This document shows, piece after piece, positions 7,880 through 16,209 of a stretch of DNA of 64,000 nt (positions are counted from its first letter, which is position 1; every line of letters starts with the position of its first letter). The stretch is from Micromonospora polyrhachis (GTDB taxonomy: Bacteria; Actinomycetota; Actinomycetes; Mycobacteriales; Micromonosporaceae): NCBI RefSeq assembly GCF_014203835.1, contig NZ_JACHJW010000001.1, positions 6,398,501-6,462,500 on the forward strand, given 5' to 3'. The position numbers and the translations under genes are program-made. The notes under the pieces were generated by a model. The model saw only the letters and a list, made by a program, of their open reading frames with translations, did no database searches and was not told the DNA's origin.

Positions 7880-8770
7880 GTGACCAGACTTGCGATCCGC
7901 GCTGAAGGCTTGACCAAACGCTACGGCCGGCTACTGGCACTCGACGCCCTCGACCTGACCGTATCGGCGGGGGAGGTGTTCGGCTTCCTCGGCCCGAACG
8001 GTGCCGGCAAGTCCACCACGATCCGGCTGCTCCTTGGCCTGGCCCGACCCACCGCCGGTCGGGCCCAGATCTTCGAGCACCCGGCGGCGGACGTGGTCGC
8101 GGCGCATTCGCTGATGGCCTACGTACCCGCCGACGTGGCGCTGTGGCCCGGGCTCACCGGCGCCGAGATCCTGGAGTTGCTGGGTCGAACCGGGCCGGGC
8201 GTGGACCGCGCGTACCGTAGCGAACTGGTCCAGCGGTTCGCGCTCGACCTGAGCAGGCCGGCTCGCACCTACTCGACCGGCAACCGGCAGAAGGTGGCGT
8301 TGGTTGCCGCGTTTGCCACCCGTGCCCCGCTTTTGGTGCTCGACGAGCCGACCAGCGGGCTCGACCCGTTGATGGAACAGGAGTTCCGGCGTGCGGTCCG
8401 GCTGGCCCGTGAGCGGGGCCAGACCGTCTTTCTCAGCTCCCACCAACTCGCCGAGGTGGAGGCCATCTGTGACCGGGTGGCGATCCTACGGTCGGGTCGA
8501 CTCGTCGAGGTGGCCGCCGTACCGGAGCTGCGTCGCCTGCACCGTACCGAGGTCGAGGTCTCGTTCACCGGCACCGCACCGGACCTGGCCGACGTGCCGG
8601 GTGTCGAGGCGATCCACACCACGCGTCCGGACCGGCTGCGGTTCTCCCTGACCGGACCACCAGCAGCCGCGTTACAGGCGCTGGCCGCCGCGAACGTGAC
8701 CGCCCTCTCCGTTCGGGAATCGACGCTGGAGGAGATCTTCCTCGACTACTACGGCGAGGCGTCGCGGTGA
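7880..8770 (+). CDS. ABC transporter ATP-binding protein (multidrug/antibiotic efflux type)
   Basis: About 296 residues. Walker A GPNGAGKS lies at 38-45, the signature is degenerate (YSTGNRQKVALV), Walker B is LLVLDEPTSGLDP, and the switch is SSHQLAEVEAICDR. This is the CcmA/DrrA-like ATPase type that powers ABC-2 exporters. The GTG at 7880 is preferred over ATG 7874 because GGGAG at 7869-7873 is well spaced only from the GTG. The stop overlaps the permease start by four bases (GTGA at 8767-8770), so both proteins should be made together and form one exporter at the cell membrane. Confidence 0.88.
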   Translation: MTRLAIRAEGLTKRYGRLLALDALDLTVSAGEVFGFLGPNGAGKSTTIRLLLGLARPTAGRAQIFEHPAADVVAAHSLMAYVPADVALWPGLTGAEILELLGRTGPGVDRAYRSELVQRFALDLSRPARTYSTGNRQKVALVAAFATRAPLLVLDEPTSGLDPLMEQEFRRAVRLARERGQTVFLSSHQLAEVEAICDRVAILRSGRLVEVAAVPELRRLHRTEVEVSFTGTAPDLADVPGVEAIHTTRPDRLRFSLTGPPAAALQALAAANVTALSVRESTLEEIFLDYYGEASR

Positions 8771-10404
8771 GCGCCCTCGACACCCGGATCGCGCCGGCCG
8801 TGCCCGAGCGGACGTCGACCGGCGCCGGGCGGGCGCTGACCCGGCTGGCCGTACGACAGATACGCCGGGGTGCCCTGGTGGTCGCTGGTCTGGCGGCCGG
8901 CATGTCCGCGCTGGTGGTCGCCACCTACGAGAGCACCGTCGGCGACGCGTTGGACGCCGCCGCACTGGCGGCCCTGGCCGAGAACCCCGCGATCCGGACG
9001 CTCTTCGGCCCACCCATCGCTCTGGACGACCCGGGTGGGTTCACGGTCTGGCGTACCGGAACGGTACTGGCCGTCCTGACCGCTGTCTGGGCATTGATGA
9101 CAGCCATCCGCGTCACTCGGGGCGAGGAGGAGGCGGGGCGATGGGACCTGCTGCTGGCGGGTCGGTTGTCGACGTCGATGGTGGTGGTACGGCATTTGCT
9201 GGTGCTCGTCGTCACCCTGCTCGCCGTCGGGCTCGCCACCAGCGCCGCGCTGCTCGCCACCGGCACCGCCCCGGACGGCGCGGTCCTGCACGGGACGGGG
9301 ATCGCGCTGATAGGGGTCTTCTTCACCGCCCTCGGTGGTCTGTTGGCACAGTTGTCCGCCACCCGCGCCCTGGCCATCGGCGTGACGGCCGCCGTGCTGG
9401 GCGGCAGCCTGCTGGTCCGGATGGTCGGCGACGGGGTGGCGTCGTTGGGTTGGCTGCGCTGGTTGTCGCCGTTCGGGCTGATCGCGCTGGTGCGGCCGTA
9501 CTCAGCTGACCGGGTCGTACCGTTGGTGGTCCTGGCGCTGTCCGCCATCGCGTTGCTGGTGGCCGTACCGGTGGTCGCCCGCCGCCGGGATGTCCGCGCC
9601 GGATGGCTACCGGACCGCTCCCGCCGCGCATCCCGGCTGTGGCTCCTCGGTTCGATCGACGCCTTCGCGGTACGTCGACTGCTGCGCCCGTTCCTCGGCT
9701 GGGCGGCCGGCGTCAGCGCCTACTACCTGCTGATCGGTCTCCTCGCCGTGTCCATGGTCGACTTTCTCCGCGGCAATCCCCGGTTCGCGCAGCTCGCGGC
9801 CGATGCCGGCTTCGCCGGGATCGGCTCGGTCGACGGGTACGCCGCCGCCATGTTCGGTCTGCTCGCCGTACCCGTCGGGGTCTTCGTCGCGAGCCGCATC
9901 GCGGCGACCGCCGCCGACGAGTCCGCGCGGCGACTCACCCCGCTCCACGCGCAGCCGGTCACCCGCCTGCGGTGGCTGACGGTCGAGACCGTCGCGGCGA
10001 TGGTCGCTGCGCTGGCCCTCACCACCGTCGCCGGGCTCGCCACCTGGTCCGGTGCCGTCGGGGTCGACGCGCCCCTCGGTCTCGGGGCGGCCCTCGCGGG
10101 TGCCTGGAACGTGATGCCGATCGTGCTGCTCTGTCTGGGGGCGGCGGTGTGCGCGCTGGGCTGGCTGCCCCGTGCGGTACTGCTGGTCGGGTCGTTGCCG
10201 GCCGCCGGCGGGTTCCTGTGGCAGGTGCTCGCCGAGAGCACGAACGCCCCCGGGTGGCTTGCCGGGCTGTCGCCGTTCACGCACCTCGCCTCGGTACCCG
10301 AAACGTCGGTCGACTGGCGGGCCACAACGGGAATGCTGGTGGTCGCCGTCGGGCTCACGTGTCTCGGCGCGGTGGGATACCACCGGCGTGATCTGAGCGG
10401 ATAA
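8767..10404 (+). CDS. ABC-2 type exporter permease, fused double-length form
   Basis: 545 residues with about twelve predicted membrane helices in two similar halves, matching actinobacterial single-chain permeases annotated as exporters of polyketide antibiotics. The first half has GEEEAGRWDLLLAGRLS and the second DESARRLTPLHAQPVTRLRW, the repeated cytoplasmic coupling motif after TM2 of each half. The GTG start is translationally coupled to the ATPase gene. The substrate is unknown; a role in drug or lipid export is inferred. A strong hairpin terminator follows 42 bp after the stop. Confidence 0.85.
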   Translation: MSALDTRIAPAVPERTSTGAGRALTRLAVRQIRRGALVVAGLAAGMSALVVATYESTVGDALDAAALAALAENPAIRTLFGPPIALDDPGGFTVWRTGTVLAVLTAVWALMTAIRVTRGEEEAGRWDLLLAGRLSTSMVVVRHLLVLVVTLLAVGLATSAALLATGTAPDGAVLHGTGIALIGVFFTALGGLLAQLSATRALAIGVTAAVLGGSLLVRMVGDGVASLGWLRWLSPFGLIALVRPYSADRVVPLVVLALSAIALLVAVPVVARRRDVRAGWLPDRSRRASRLWLLGSIDAFAVRRLLRPFLGWAAGVSAYYLLIGLLAVSMVDFLRGNPRFAQLAADAGFAGIGSVDGYAAAMFGLLAVPVGVFVASRIAATAADESARRLTPLHAQPVTRLRWLTVETVAAMVAALALTTVAGLATWSGAVGVDAPLGLGAALAGAWNVMPIVLLCLGAAVCALGWLPRAVLLVGSLPAAGGFLWQVLAESTNAPGWLAGLSPFTHLASVPETSVDWRATTGMLVVAVGLTCLGAVGYHRRDLSG

Positions 10405-10445
10405 GCCAGCGACCCTGCCCCAACTGCCCCTGAACCACCCATGCG

Positions 10446-10477
10446 GCGGGGGACGACGGTCGCCCCTCGTCCCCCGC
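10446..10477 (+). terminator. Hairpin terminator after the ABC exporter genes
   Basis: GCGGGGGACGA at 10446-10456 pairs perfectly with TCGTCCCCCGC at 10467-10477 (11 bp, 10-base loop). It lies 42 bp after the permease stop. No U-tract follows, which is common for actinobacterial terminators. Confidence 0.75.
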
Positions 10478-10519
10478 TGGCATTCCTCGCCGAGTGCCCG
10501 GCGGCCGAGACTCAGCTGG

Positions 10520-10707
10520 TGCTCGTGGATGGATGAAGGACCACCTCCGCGCTGCTGGTCTGCGGCGGACCGGCCGGTGCTGTCGGTGACCTTCACTGTC
10601 GGTTCATACCGGCCGTTGGCCTGGTAGGTGAAGGGGGTTCTCGGCGAAGTAGCCGTCACGGTACTCCAGGACGTAGAGCGTCCCGTCCGGCCCGAACTCC
10701 CGGTCCA
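10520..10707 (-). pseudogene. Remnant of a sorbosone-dehydrogenase-like / PKD-domain protein gene
   Basis: On the minus strand an ATG at 10707 begins MDREFGPDGTLYVLEYRDGY, a close match to the blade motif of large secreted glucose/sorbosone dehydrogenase proteins. After a frame change the sequence continues as YEPTVKVTDSTGRSAA (about 10565-10610), a PKD-domain strand that follows such domains in the intact proteins. The intervening blades and everything upstream are missing, and no single frame joins the two parts. This is a decayed fragment left between the ABC exporter and the potassium importer genes. Confidence 0.55.
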
Positions 10708-10784
10708 TCGGCTATCTGGCGCGTGGGGCGACCTCGCCAAGTACCCTAATCTGGGCATAGTGGACGTAGATCACGTCGGCGATG

Positions 10785-10803
10785 GTGCGGCCGAGGGCCG
10801 CAC
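10785..10803. repeat. Perfect hairpin in leader of the KimA-like gene
   Basis: GTGCGGCC at 10785-10792 and GGCCGCAC at 10796-10803 form an 8-bp stem with a GAG loop, 37 bp before the ATG of the KimA-like gene. It may be a leader structure or chance; it has no features of the c-di-AMP (ydaO) riboswitch. Confidence 0.35.
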
Positions 10804-10840
10804 GCTCAGGCCAGTGCCCGGCTGAGAGGGGCAGGGTTGA

Positions 10841-13198
10841 ATGGGTGAGCAGGCGGAGCAGCGAGGGGGCGGTACGTCCGAGCAGCCGGTCACCCAGCTC
10901 AACCCGTCCGCTGAACTGCCGCAGCTGAGCACGGCCGAGTTGGACCTGCTGCGGCAGACCGGCCAGCGGTGGACGGAGGCCCTACGGGGACGGCGGAGCA
11001 TCCTGACCACCCTTCCCGTCGATCCCGGGCTCGGACGTTACCGGAGCCCGCCATCACCAACCCGCTTCGGCCGGTTCGTGCCCGTAGAACTCTTCCAGCC
11101 AGCCGAGCCGAACGAACTCGTCGCCACCCCGCCCGCCGTGACCCCGGAGTCAGTGCCCGGGCGGGTACTCACCAGACTTCGTCGAGCGGTGCTGGGGCCG
11201 CCGTTGACCAGTGCAGCCGTCGTACACGAGCGCATGCGCAAGTTGGTAGCGCTGCCGGTGCTCTCCTCGGATCTGCTCTCGTCGGTGGCGTACGGGCCGG
11301 AGGCGATGCTCACCGTCCTCGCTCTCGCCGGCAGTGCGTCCCTCGGGCTGTCGTTGCCGGTGGCGGCGGCGCTGGTCGTGCTGATGATCGTGGTGGGAGT
11401 CTCCTACCGGCAGATCATCCCCGCCTATCCGCACGGTGCCGGCTCGTACGTCGTCGCCAGCGACAACCTCGGGTCGCGGCTCGGCCTGACCGCAGCCGCG
11501 GGGTTGATGATCGACTACGTCCTCACCGTGGCGGTGTCGGTGGCGTCCGGGATTCACGCCATCACCTCCGCGCTGCCCCACTTCAGCCCATGGGCCGTGC
11601 CGATGGGCCTGGTGGCGATCGTGGTCCTGCTCGCCGGCAACCTCCGGGGCCTGCGAACGGCCGGCAACATCTTCGCCGCCCCCACCTATCTCTTCGTCGT
11701 CGCCATCGTCGTGTTGGTGGTCGTCGGGCTGGCCCAGGCGGCCGGTCGGGGCTTCGCTCCGGTTTCCCCTCCGGCGGTGCCCGCCACCCAGGAAATCGGG
11801 GTGCTGCTGATCCTGTTGGCGTTCTCGTCGGGAGCGACGTCGATGACCGGCATCGAGGCGATCTCCAACGCGGTGCCCGCCTTCCGGCCGCCGGAGGGTC
11901 GTAACGGTCGCACCACCCTGACCTGGATGATCAGTCTGCTCGTGGTCATGTTCGTCGGGCTGATTCTGTTGATCCACCTCGACGGCGTGGTGCCCCGGTC
12001 CGACCAGACAGTCCTCTCCCAGCTCGTACGTCAGACGTTTCCCACCGGTCCCTGGTACGCCCTCATCCAGGGAGCGACCGCACTGATCCTGCTGCTTGCC
12101 GCGAACACGGCGTTCAACGGCTTTCCCCGCCTGCTGTTCTTCGTCGCCCGTGACGGCTACGCCCCGCGTCGCTTCCTGCACCTGGGAGACCGACTCGCGT
12201 TCAGCAACGGCATGATCGCACTCGCCGTCGCGGCAGCGATCCTTCTCGTCGCGTTCCAGGGACACACCGAATCGCTGATCCCGCTCTTCGCGGTCGGCGT
12301 CTTCCTGGCGATCACCCTGTCGCAGACCGGGATGGTGGTGCACTGGCGACGTCGCCGGGGACCACACTGGCGTAAGCGGCTGTGGCTCAACGCTCTCGGT
12401 GCGGCGTTGTCAGGAGTGGTGCTACTTACCGCCGCGACCACCAAGTTCACCGAGGGCGCCTGGGTCGTGGTGGTGGCCGTTCCGGTGCTCATCGGGCTCG
12501 GCTGGCGGGTGCGACGCCACTACGACACCGTGAACGCACAACTAGCCCCGCATCCGGGGCGGATCGACGCCACCCATCCGGTTCACCCACCGCCGACCGG
12601 GATCCTCGAACGGCCGGCCCCGCCCGGTGCCGAATCCGGTCCCCGCCCCGAATCCGGCTCCCGCCCCGGTGCCGAATCCGGCCCCCGTCCCGGGGATGGG
12701 GCCGAAACGGGAGAAGAAGCGGAGACGGAGGAGACGCCGCAGGAGATCTGGCATTTCGTCGTGGTACCGGTCGAACGGCTCAACCTGGCGGCGCTCCGCG
12801 CCCTGGCCTATGCCGTATCTATCGGACAACCGGTGCTGGCCGTACACATCAGCCCGGACGAGGACGAGGCAGACCGGTTTCGTCGACAGTGGGACACCTG
12901 GGGTGATCATCTGCGACTTGAGGTCATCGTCTCGCCGTACCGGGCGATCGTCGCGCCACTGGCCCGCTATCTCGAAGCGCTGCACGCGTCACGCCCGGAA
13001 CTCACGTTGACCGTGGTCCTGCCGGAGATCGTGGTGCGCCAGTGGTGGCACCGGTTGTTGCACAGCAACGTGCCTCGGCGGTTGCGGCAGGCACTGCGGC
13101 AACGTCCGGGAATCGTGGTCACCACCGTGCCGATCCACGTACCACAGCCCGAAGTGACAGGAATGTCGGGAGTGCAGGAGCCGGACCCGTCTCGGTAA
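10841..13198 (+). CDS. KimA (YdaO)-like APC superfamily potassium importer
   Basis: 785 residues. An N-terminal tail of about 125 residues is followed by about twelve membrane helices with motifs shared with Bacillus KimA: LSSDLLSSVAYGPEA in TM1, YRQIIPAYPHGAGSYVVA, MIDYVLTVAVSVASGI, and FAVGVFLAITLSQTGMVVHW. KimA imports K+ with protons. A low-complexity linker of ESGPRPESGSRPGAESGPRP type (about 600-635) leads to a soluble C-terminal domain (WHFVVVPVERLNLAALRALAYA) resembling the UspA-like regulatory domain of KimA, which in Firmicutes binds c-di-AMP. It is longer than the ~607 residues of KimA because of the tail and linker. An amino-acid permease role is the main alternative. Confidence 0.75.
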   Translation: MGEQAEQRGGGTSEQPVTQLNPSAELPQLSTAELDLLRQTGQRWTEALRGRRSILTTLPVDPGLGRYRSPPSPTRFGRFVPVELFQPAEPNELVATPPAVTPESVPGRVLTRLRRAVLGPPLTSAAVVHERMRKLVALPVLSSDLLSSVAYGPEAMLTVLALAGSASLGLSLPVAAALVVLMIVVGVSYRQIIPAYPHGAGSYVVASDNLGSRLGLTAAAGLMIDYVLTVAVSVASGIHAITSALPHFSPWAVPMGLVAIVVLLAGNLRGLRTAGNIFAAPTYLFVVAIVVLVVVGLAQAAGRGFAPVSPPAVPATQEIGVLLILLAFSSGATSMTGIEAISNAVPAFRPPEGRNGRTTLTWMISLLVVMFVGLILLIHLDGVVPRSDQTVLSQLVRQTFPTGPWYALIQGATALILLLAANTAFNGFPRLLFFVARDGYAPRRFLHLGDRLAFSNGMIALAVAAAILLVAFQGHTESLIPLFAVGVFLAITLSQTGMVVHWRRRRGPHWRKRLWLNALGAALSGVVLLTAATTKFTEGAWVVVVAVPVLIGLGWRVRRHYDTVNAQLAPHPGRIDATHPVHPPPTGILERPAPPGAESGPRPESGSRPGAESGPRPGDGAETGEEAETEETPQEIWHFVVVPVERLNLAALRALAYAVSIGQPVLAVHISPDEDEADRFRRQWDTWGDHLRLEVIVSPYRAIVAPLARYLEALHASRPELTLTVVLPEIVVRQWWHRLLHSNVPRRLRQALRQRPGIVVTTVPIHVPQPEVTGMSGVQEPDPSR

Positions 13199-13459
13199 CC
13201 CGATAGGGAACACGCGGTCCGGAGACGGTTAAACCGAATTATCCGCGCCTAACCAGTGGTATCTGGTCGTCGCTCCCGCACACCTCGCGAAGCTGATTCT
13301 CGCCTGTCCTCTCTCAGCTCATCTGGCACATCAGTTCCCCTGGTTACGCGGGGCCCTCCCCATCCGCCACTGCGGACGGTCTTCGTTCGTGAATGGCGGC
13401 AGCCTCACCCTGATGCGGTCCACAATGCGACCAGGATGAGACGGAACGGAGGTGGGTCC

Positions 13460-14737
13460 ATGAAGTCGGGGCGTCTAGGTGCGCTGATGATGCTCGTGGC
13501 TACTGCGCCACTGGTCCTGGCCGGTTGTACCAGCGAGCCCAGGAAGAAAAAGGAGGCCGCCCGACCGGCGCCACCGACGGTGGCGATCACGCCAGCCGCG
13601 AATGCCAACAACATCCCGGTAAGCGCGGAGATCGGAGCAAAGGTCACCGATGGGAAGATCACCGCAGTCTCGTTGGTTGACGCCAAAGGGACGAAGGTAG
13701 CGGGGGCCATGCGCCCCGACGGCTCCACCTGGGTGCCGAGCGCGCCGCTGAAGCACAGCCAGGTCTACAACGCCGAGGTCACCGCGACCAATCCGGGTGG
13801 AACGATCACACAGAAGTCCAGGTTCACCACAATGGCCAAACCAGCCCAACGGGTAACGACCCATCTCTACCTGGACAACGACCGGACGTACGGGGTGGCG
13901 ATGCCGGTCACGGTCGCGTTCGAACCGGCGGTGCCCAAGGAGGCACGGGCGGACGTCCAACGGCGATTGTTCGTCAACACCGAGCCGACCCAGCCGGGAG
14001 CCTGGAGCTGGGTCGAAGACGGCTCGCAGATCTACTACCGGGCACCCGACTTCTGGCAACCCGGCACCCGGATCAGCGTCCGGTCTGCCCTTGACGGGCT
14101 GCCTATGGGCAAGGAGGGCCACGGCGACGCCGATCGGACCGCGACGGCGAAGATCGGTAACAACGTCAAATTGGAGATCGACAGTTCCACCAAGCAGATG
14201 TCCGTCTTCCAGGACGACAAACTGACCCGGAAGATCCCGGTCAGCCTCGGCAAACCGAGCACGCCCACGTCGAGCGGCAACATGGTGATCATGGAAAAGC
14301 ATGAGGCCACGACGTTCGACACCAGAGGTGAGCCGAACGGGGGCTACGTCGTCGACGTCGAGGACGCCCAGCGGCTGACCTGGGGCGGTGAGTTCATCCA
14401 CGCCGCACCGTGGTCGGTTGGTGACCAGGGGAACACCAACGTCTCCCACGGCTGCACCAACGTGTCCAACGAGAACGCCGACTGGCTGATGAGAACCACT
14501 CAGGTCGGTGACCTGGTGACCGTCAAGGGCACCGAGGTACAGCTCCAACCGGGTAACGGCTGGACCGCCTGGAACGTCGGCTGGGACGAGTACGTCAAGG
14601 GCAGCGCCCTGCCCGTACCGGCTGATCTCAAGCCGGAGTCGAAGCCGGCGCCCGCGCCGAGTGGATCAGCGGCAACCAACGGCCCGGCGGTGCCGAGTGG
14701 CCCGGCGGCACCGACGCCGTCGAACCGGGGCGGCTGA
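13460..14737 (+). CDS. L,D-transpeptidase lipoprotein (Ig-like + YkuD)
   Basis: 425 residues. The ATG at 13460 is chosen because GGAGG lies at 13448-13452 and the protein then begins with a lipoprotein signal ending LVLAGC (lipidated Cys23). Two Ig-like domains follow (about 35-250), then a YkuD catalytic domain with the active-site motif SHGCTNVS, Cys332 being the nucleophile. Such enzymes make 3-3 peptidoglycan cross-links outside the membrane, as LdtMt2 does in mycobacteria. A Pro/Ser/Ala-rich tail ends the chain. The last 238 bp of the gene overlap, in antisense, the end of the zinc-finger gene on the other strand. Confidence 0.9.
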   Translation: MKSGRLGALMMLVATAPLVLAGCTSEPRKKKEAARPAPPTVAITPAANANNIPVSAEIGAKVTDGKITAVSLVDAKGTKVAGAMRPDGSTWVPSAPLKHSQVYNAEVTATNPGGTITQKSRFTTMAKPAQRVTTHLYLDNDRTYGVAMPVTVAFEPAVPKEARADVQRRLFVNTEPTQPGAWSWVEDGSQIYYRAPDFWQPGTRISVRSALDGLPMGKEGHGDADRTATAKIGNNVKLEIDSSTKQMSVFQDDKLTRKIPVSLGKPSTPTSSGNMVIMEKHEATTFDTRGEPNGGYVVDVEDAQRLTWGGEFIHAAPWSVGDQGNTNVSHGCTNVSNENADWLMRTTQVGDLVTVKGTEVQLQPGNGWTAWNVGWDEYVKGSALPVPADLKPESKPAPAPSGSAATNGPAVPSGPAAPTPSNRGG

Positions 14738-15504
14738 CCGGGCGGCCGGAGCAGCTGGGGCGGCTGAGCAAGCCTCCGGAGTATCCGGAGCCCCAGCGGC
14801 GGCGTCGCCTCCTCCACGGGCTGTTCGTCGTCGAAACGTACTCGCCAGCCGGGTCGGTCGCCAGCCGGCCCGGCTGGCGACTCTCCCGGATCCAGGTTGC
14901 GGTGAGCCAGGAGCAGCACGATCAGGTAACCCGCCACGAGGAACCCGTGGCTGAGCAGCCGGCCCGGGTCCACCCGACCGGCGGCCAGGTCGTTGACCGA
15001 CAGCAACCCGAGCACCGCCACGAACGCGGTCAACATCGGTACGATCCCGCCGGGTCGACCGCGCCGCAGCGCGACCCAGGCGAACCCGGCACCGATGGCG
15101 ACGTTCCACGCTGCGGACTCGTGCCACAGGTGGTTCGGGTCGGTGTGCAGCCCGGGGTGTGGGTGACCGGTGGTGAAGCCGGTCAACTGCACGAGACCGA
15201 GGACGAACTGCGCCAAGCCGAGGACGCCCAGGGCGGATCGTAACGACAGCAGCAGACGGCCTCGGGCCGGTCCGGGAGCTGCGGCCAGCACCTCGTCACT
15301 GACCCCACGACCAACTTCGACCAGTCCGGTACGGGCCAGCCGGGTCACCAGCGCCGCGTCGTCCCACCAGCGTCGGCAGGCCGGGCAACCGGTGAGGTGT
15401 CCATCGATCGCGAGCCGGTCGGCCTCGTCGTCCTCGCCGTCCAAGCGTGCCGACAGCGACTCTCTGCACTGCTCACAACCCACCGCTCCATCCTCGGCGG
15501 CCAC
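14500..15504 (-). CDS. zf-HC2 anti-sigma-factor-like membrane protein
   Basis: 334 residues with a GTG start. The N-terminus has the anti-sigma zinc-finger pattern HLTGCPACRRWW (His36, Cys40, Cys43) plus an additional CEQC (Cys10, Cys13). About four hydrophobic segments follow (roughly 90-200), then a cytoplasmic-looking Pro/Gly/Ala-rich tail. It is divergent from the ECF sigma gene, 64 bp apart, which suggests it restrains that sigma factor. The last ~80 residues lie within the convergent L,D-transpeptidase gene and look like read-through; the functional part probably ends near residue 255. Membrane location is predicted. Confidence 0.75.
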   Translation of the reverse strand: MAAEDGAVGCEQCRESLSARLDGEDDEADRLAIDGHLTGCPACRRWWDDAALVTRLARTGLVEVGRGVSDEVLAAAPGPARGRLLLSLRSALGVLGLAQFVLGLVQLTGFTTGHPHPGLHTDPNHLWHESAAWNVAIGAGFAWVALRRGRPGGIVPMLTAFVAVLGLLSVNDLAAGRVDPGRLLSHGFLVAGYLIVLLLAHRNLDPGESPAGPAGDRPGWRVRFDDEQPVEEATPPLGLRILRRLAQPPQLLRPPGQPPRFDGVGAAGPLGTAGPLVAADPLGAGAGFDSGLRSAGTGRALPLTYSSQPTFQAVQPLPGWSCTSVPLTVTRSPT

Positions 15505-15568
15505 ACCACGTCGGTCGTCACCGGGGTGCCTCGGCGAGTACGACGGTGTGGGCGGTTAGCCTTCCCGA

Positions 15569-16198
15569 ATGCAGCCGACCGGGGTCGACGACGCGGACAT
15601 CACCGGGTGGGCCCTGGCCGCCAGAGCCGGTGACCGGGCTGCGGCGGCGGCCTTCATCCGGACCACCCAGCATCAGGTCCACCGCTTCCTCGGGCACCTG
15701 GTCGACCGTCACGTCGTCGAGGAGTTGACCCAGGAGACGTACCTGCGGGCGATGCGTGCGTTGCCCCGGTTCACCGGCCGGTCATCGGCTCGTACCTGGC
15801 TGCTGGCGATCACCCGGCGAGTCGCGAACGACCATTCCCGGCCGATCCGGACGTCGGATCGCAGACGCGGCTTCCGGTCTGAGATCCTTCCGTACCGTAC
15901 CGGGATCTTGACACCCGCCGAGTCGATCACCGCACCCGCCGGGCGGGGGCACGATGGTGAGGCCGACGACACAGTGCTGCTGCGCGGCCTGCTCGACACA
16001 CTGGTCCGGGAACGGCGGGAGGCCTTCGTCGCCACCCAGGTGCTGGGCCTGAGCTACGCGGAGGCCGCCGAGGTGTGCGGCTGCCCGGTCAGCGCTGTCC
16101 GGTCGCGGGTGGCCGGGGCACGGGCGGACCTGGTAACCGCGCTGACAGCCCAGGGCGACCGGACGACAGCCCAGGGCGACCGGACGACAGCCTCGTAA
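15569..16198 (+). CDS. ECF-type RNA polymerase sigma factor
   Basis: 209 residues. Region 2 includes HVVEELTQETYLRAMRALPRF with the TARTWLLAI-like SSARTWLLAITRRVANDH following, and region 4 includes VATQVLGLSYAEAAEVCGCP with VSAVRSRVAGARADL as the helix-turn-helix. The C-terminus carries a short duplicated stretch (TAQGDRT twice), caused by a 21-bp tandem repeat at about 16145-16187. The gene is divergent from the zf-HC2 anti-sigma-like gene, its likely partner, and 11 bp upstream of the histidine kinase gene, so it may share a transcript with it. Confidence 0.88.
   Translation: MQPTGVDDADITGWALAARAGDRAAAAAFIRTTQHQVHRFLGHLVDRHVVEELTQETYLRAMRALPRFTGRSSARTWLLAITRRVANDHSRPIRTSDRRRGFRSEILPYRTGILTPAESITAPAGRGHDGEADDTVLLRGLLDTLVRERREAFVATQVLGLSYAEAAEVCGCPVSAVRSRVAGARADLVTALTAQGDRTTAQGDRTTAS
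16145..16187. repeat. 21-bp tandem duplication in the sigma factor 3' end
   Basis: The unit beginning ACAGCCCAGGGCGACCGGAC occurs twice in direct succession, in frame, so the sigma factor tail repeats the residues TAQGDRT. It is a multiple of three and does not break the gene. Confidence 0.7.
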
Positions 16199-16209
16199 GC
16201 TCGGGAAAC

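Noticed and set aside
9607-10758. Very long minus-strand open frame across the ABC permease gene
   Set aside because: It is the mirror of a real membrane protein gene; only its first part (10520-10707) overlaps a true minus-strand remnant.
10700-10840. c-di-AMP (ydaO) riboswitch ahead of the KimA-like gene
   Set aside because: The conserved ydaO cores are not found; only a simple hairpin is present.
11150-12367. 400-codon minus-strand open frame inside the KimA-like gene
   Set aside because: His/Asp/Gln/Arg-rich shadow of a GC-rich gene, without domains or a start signal.
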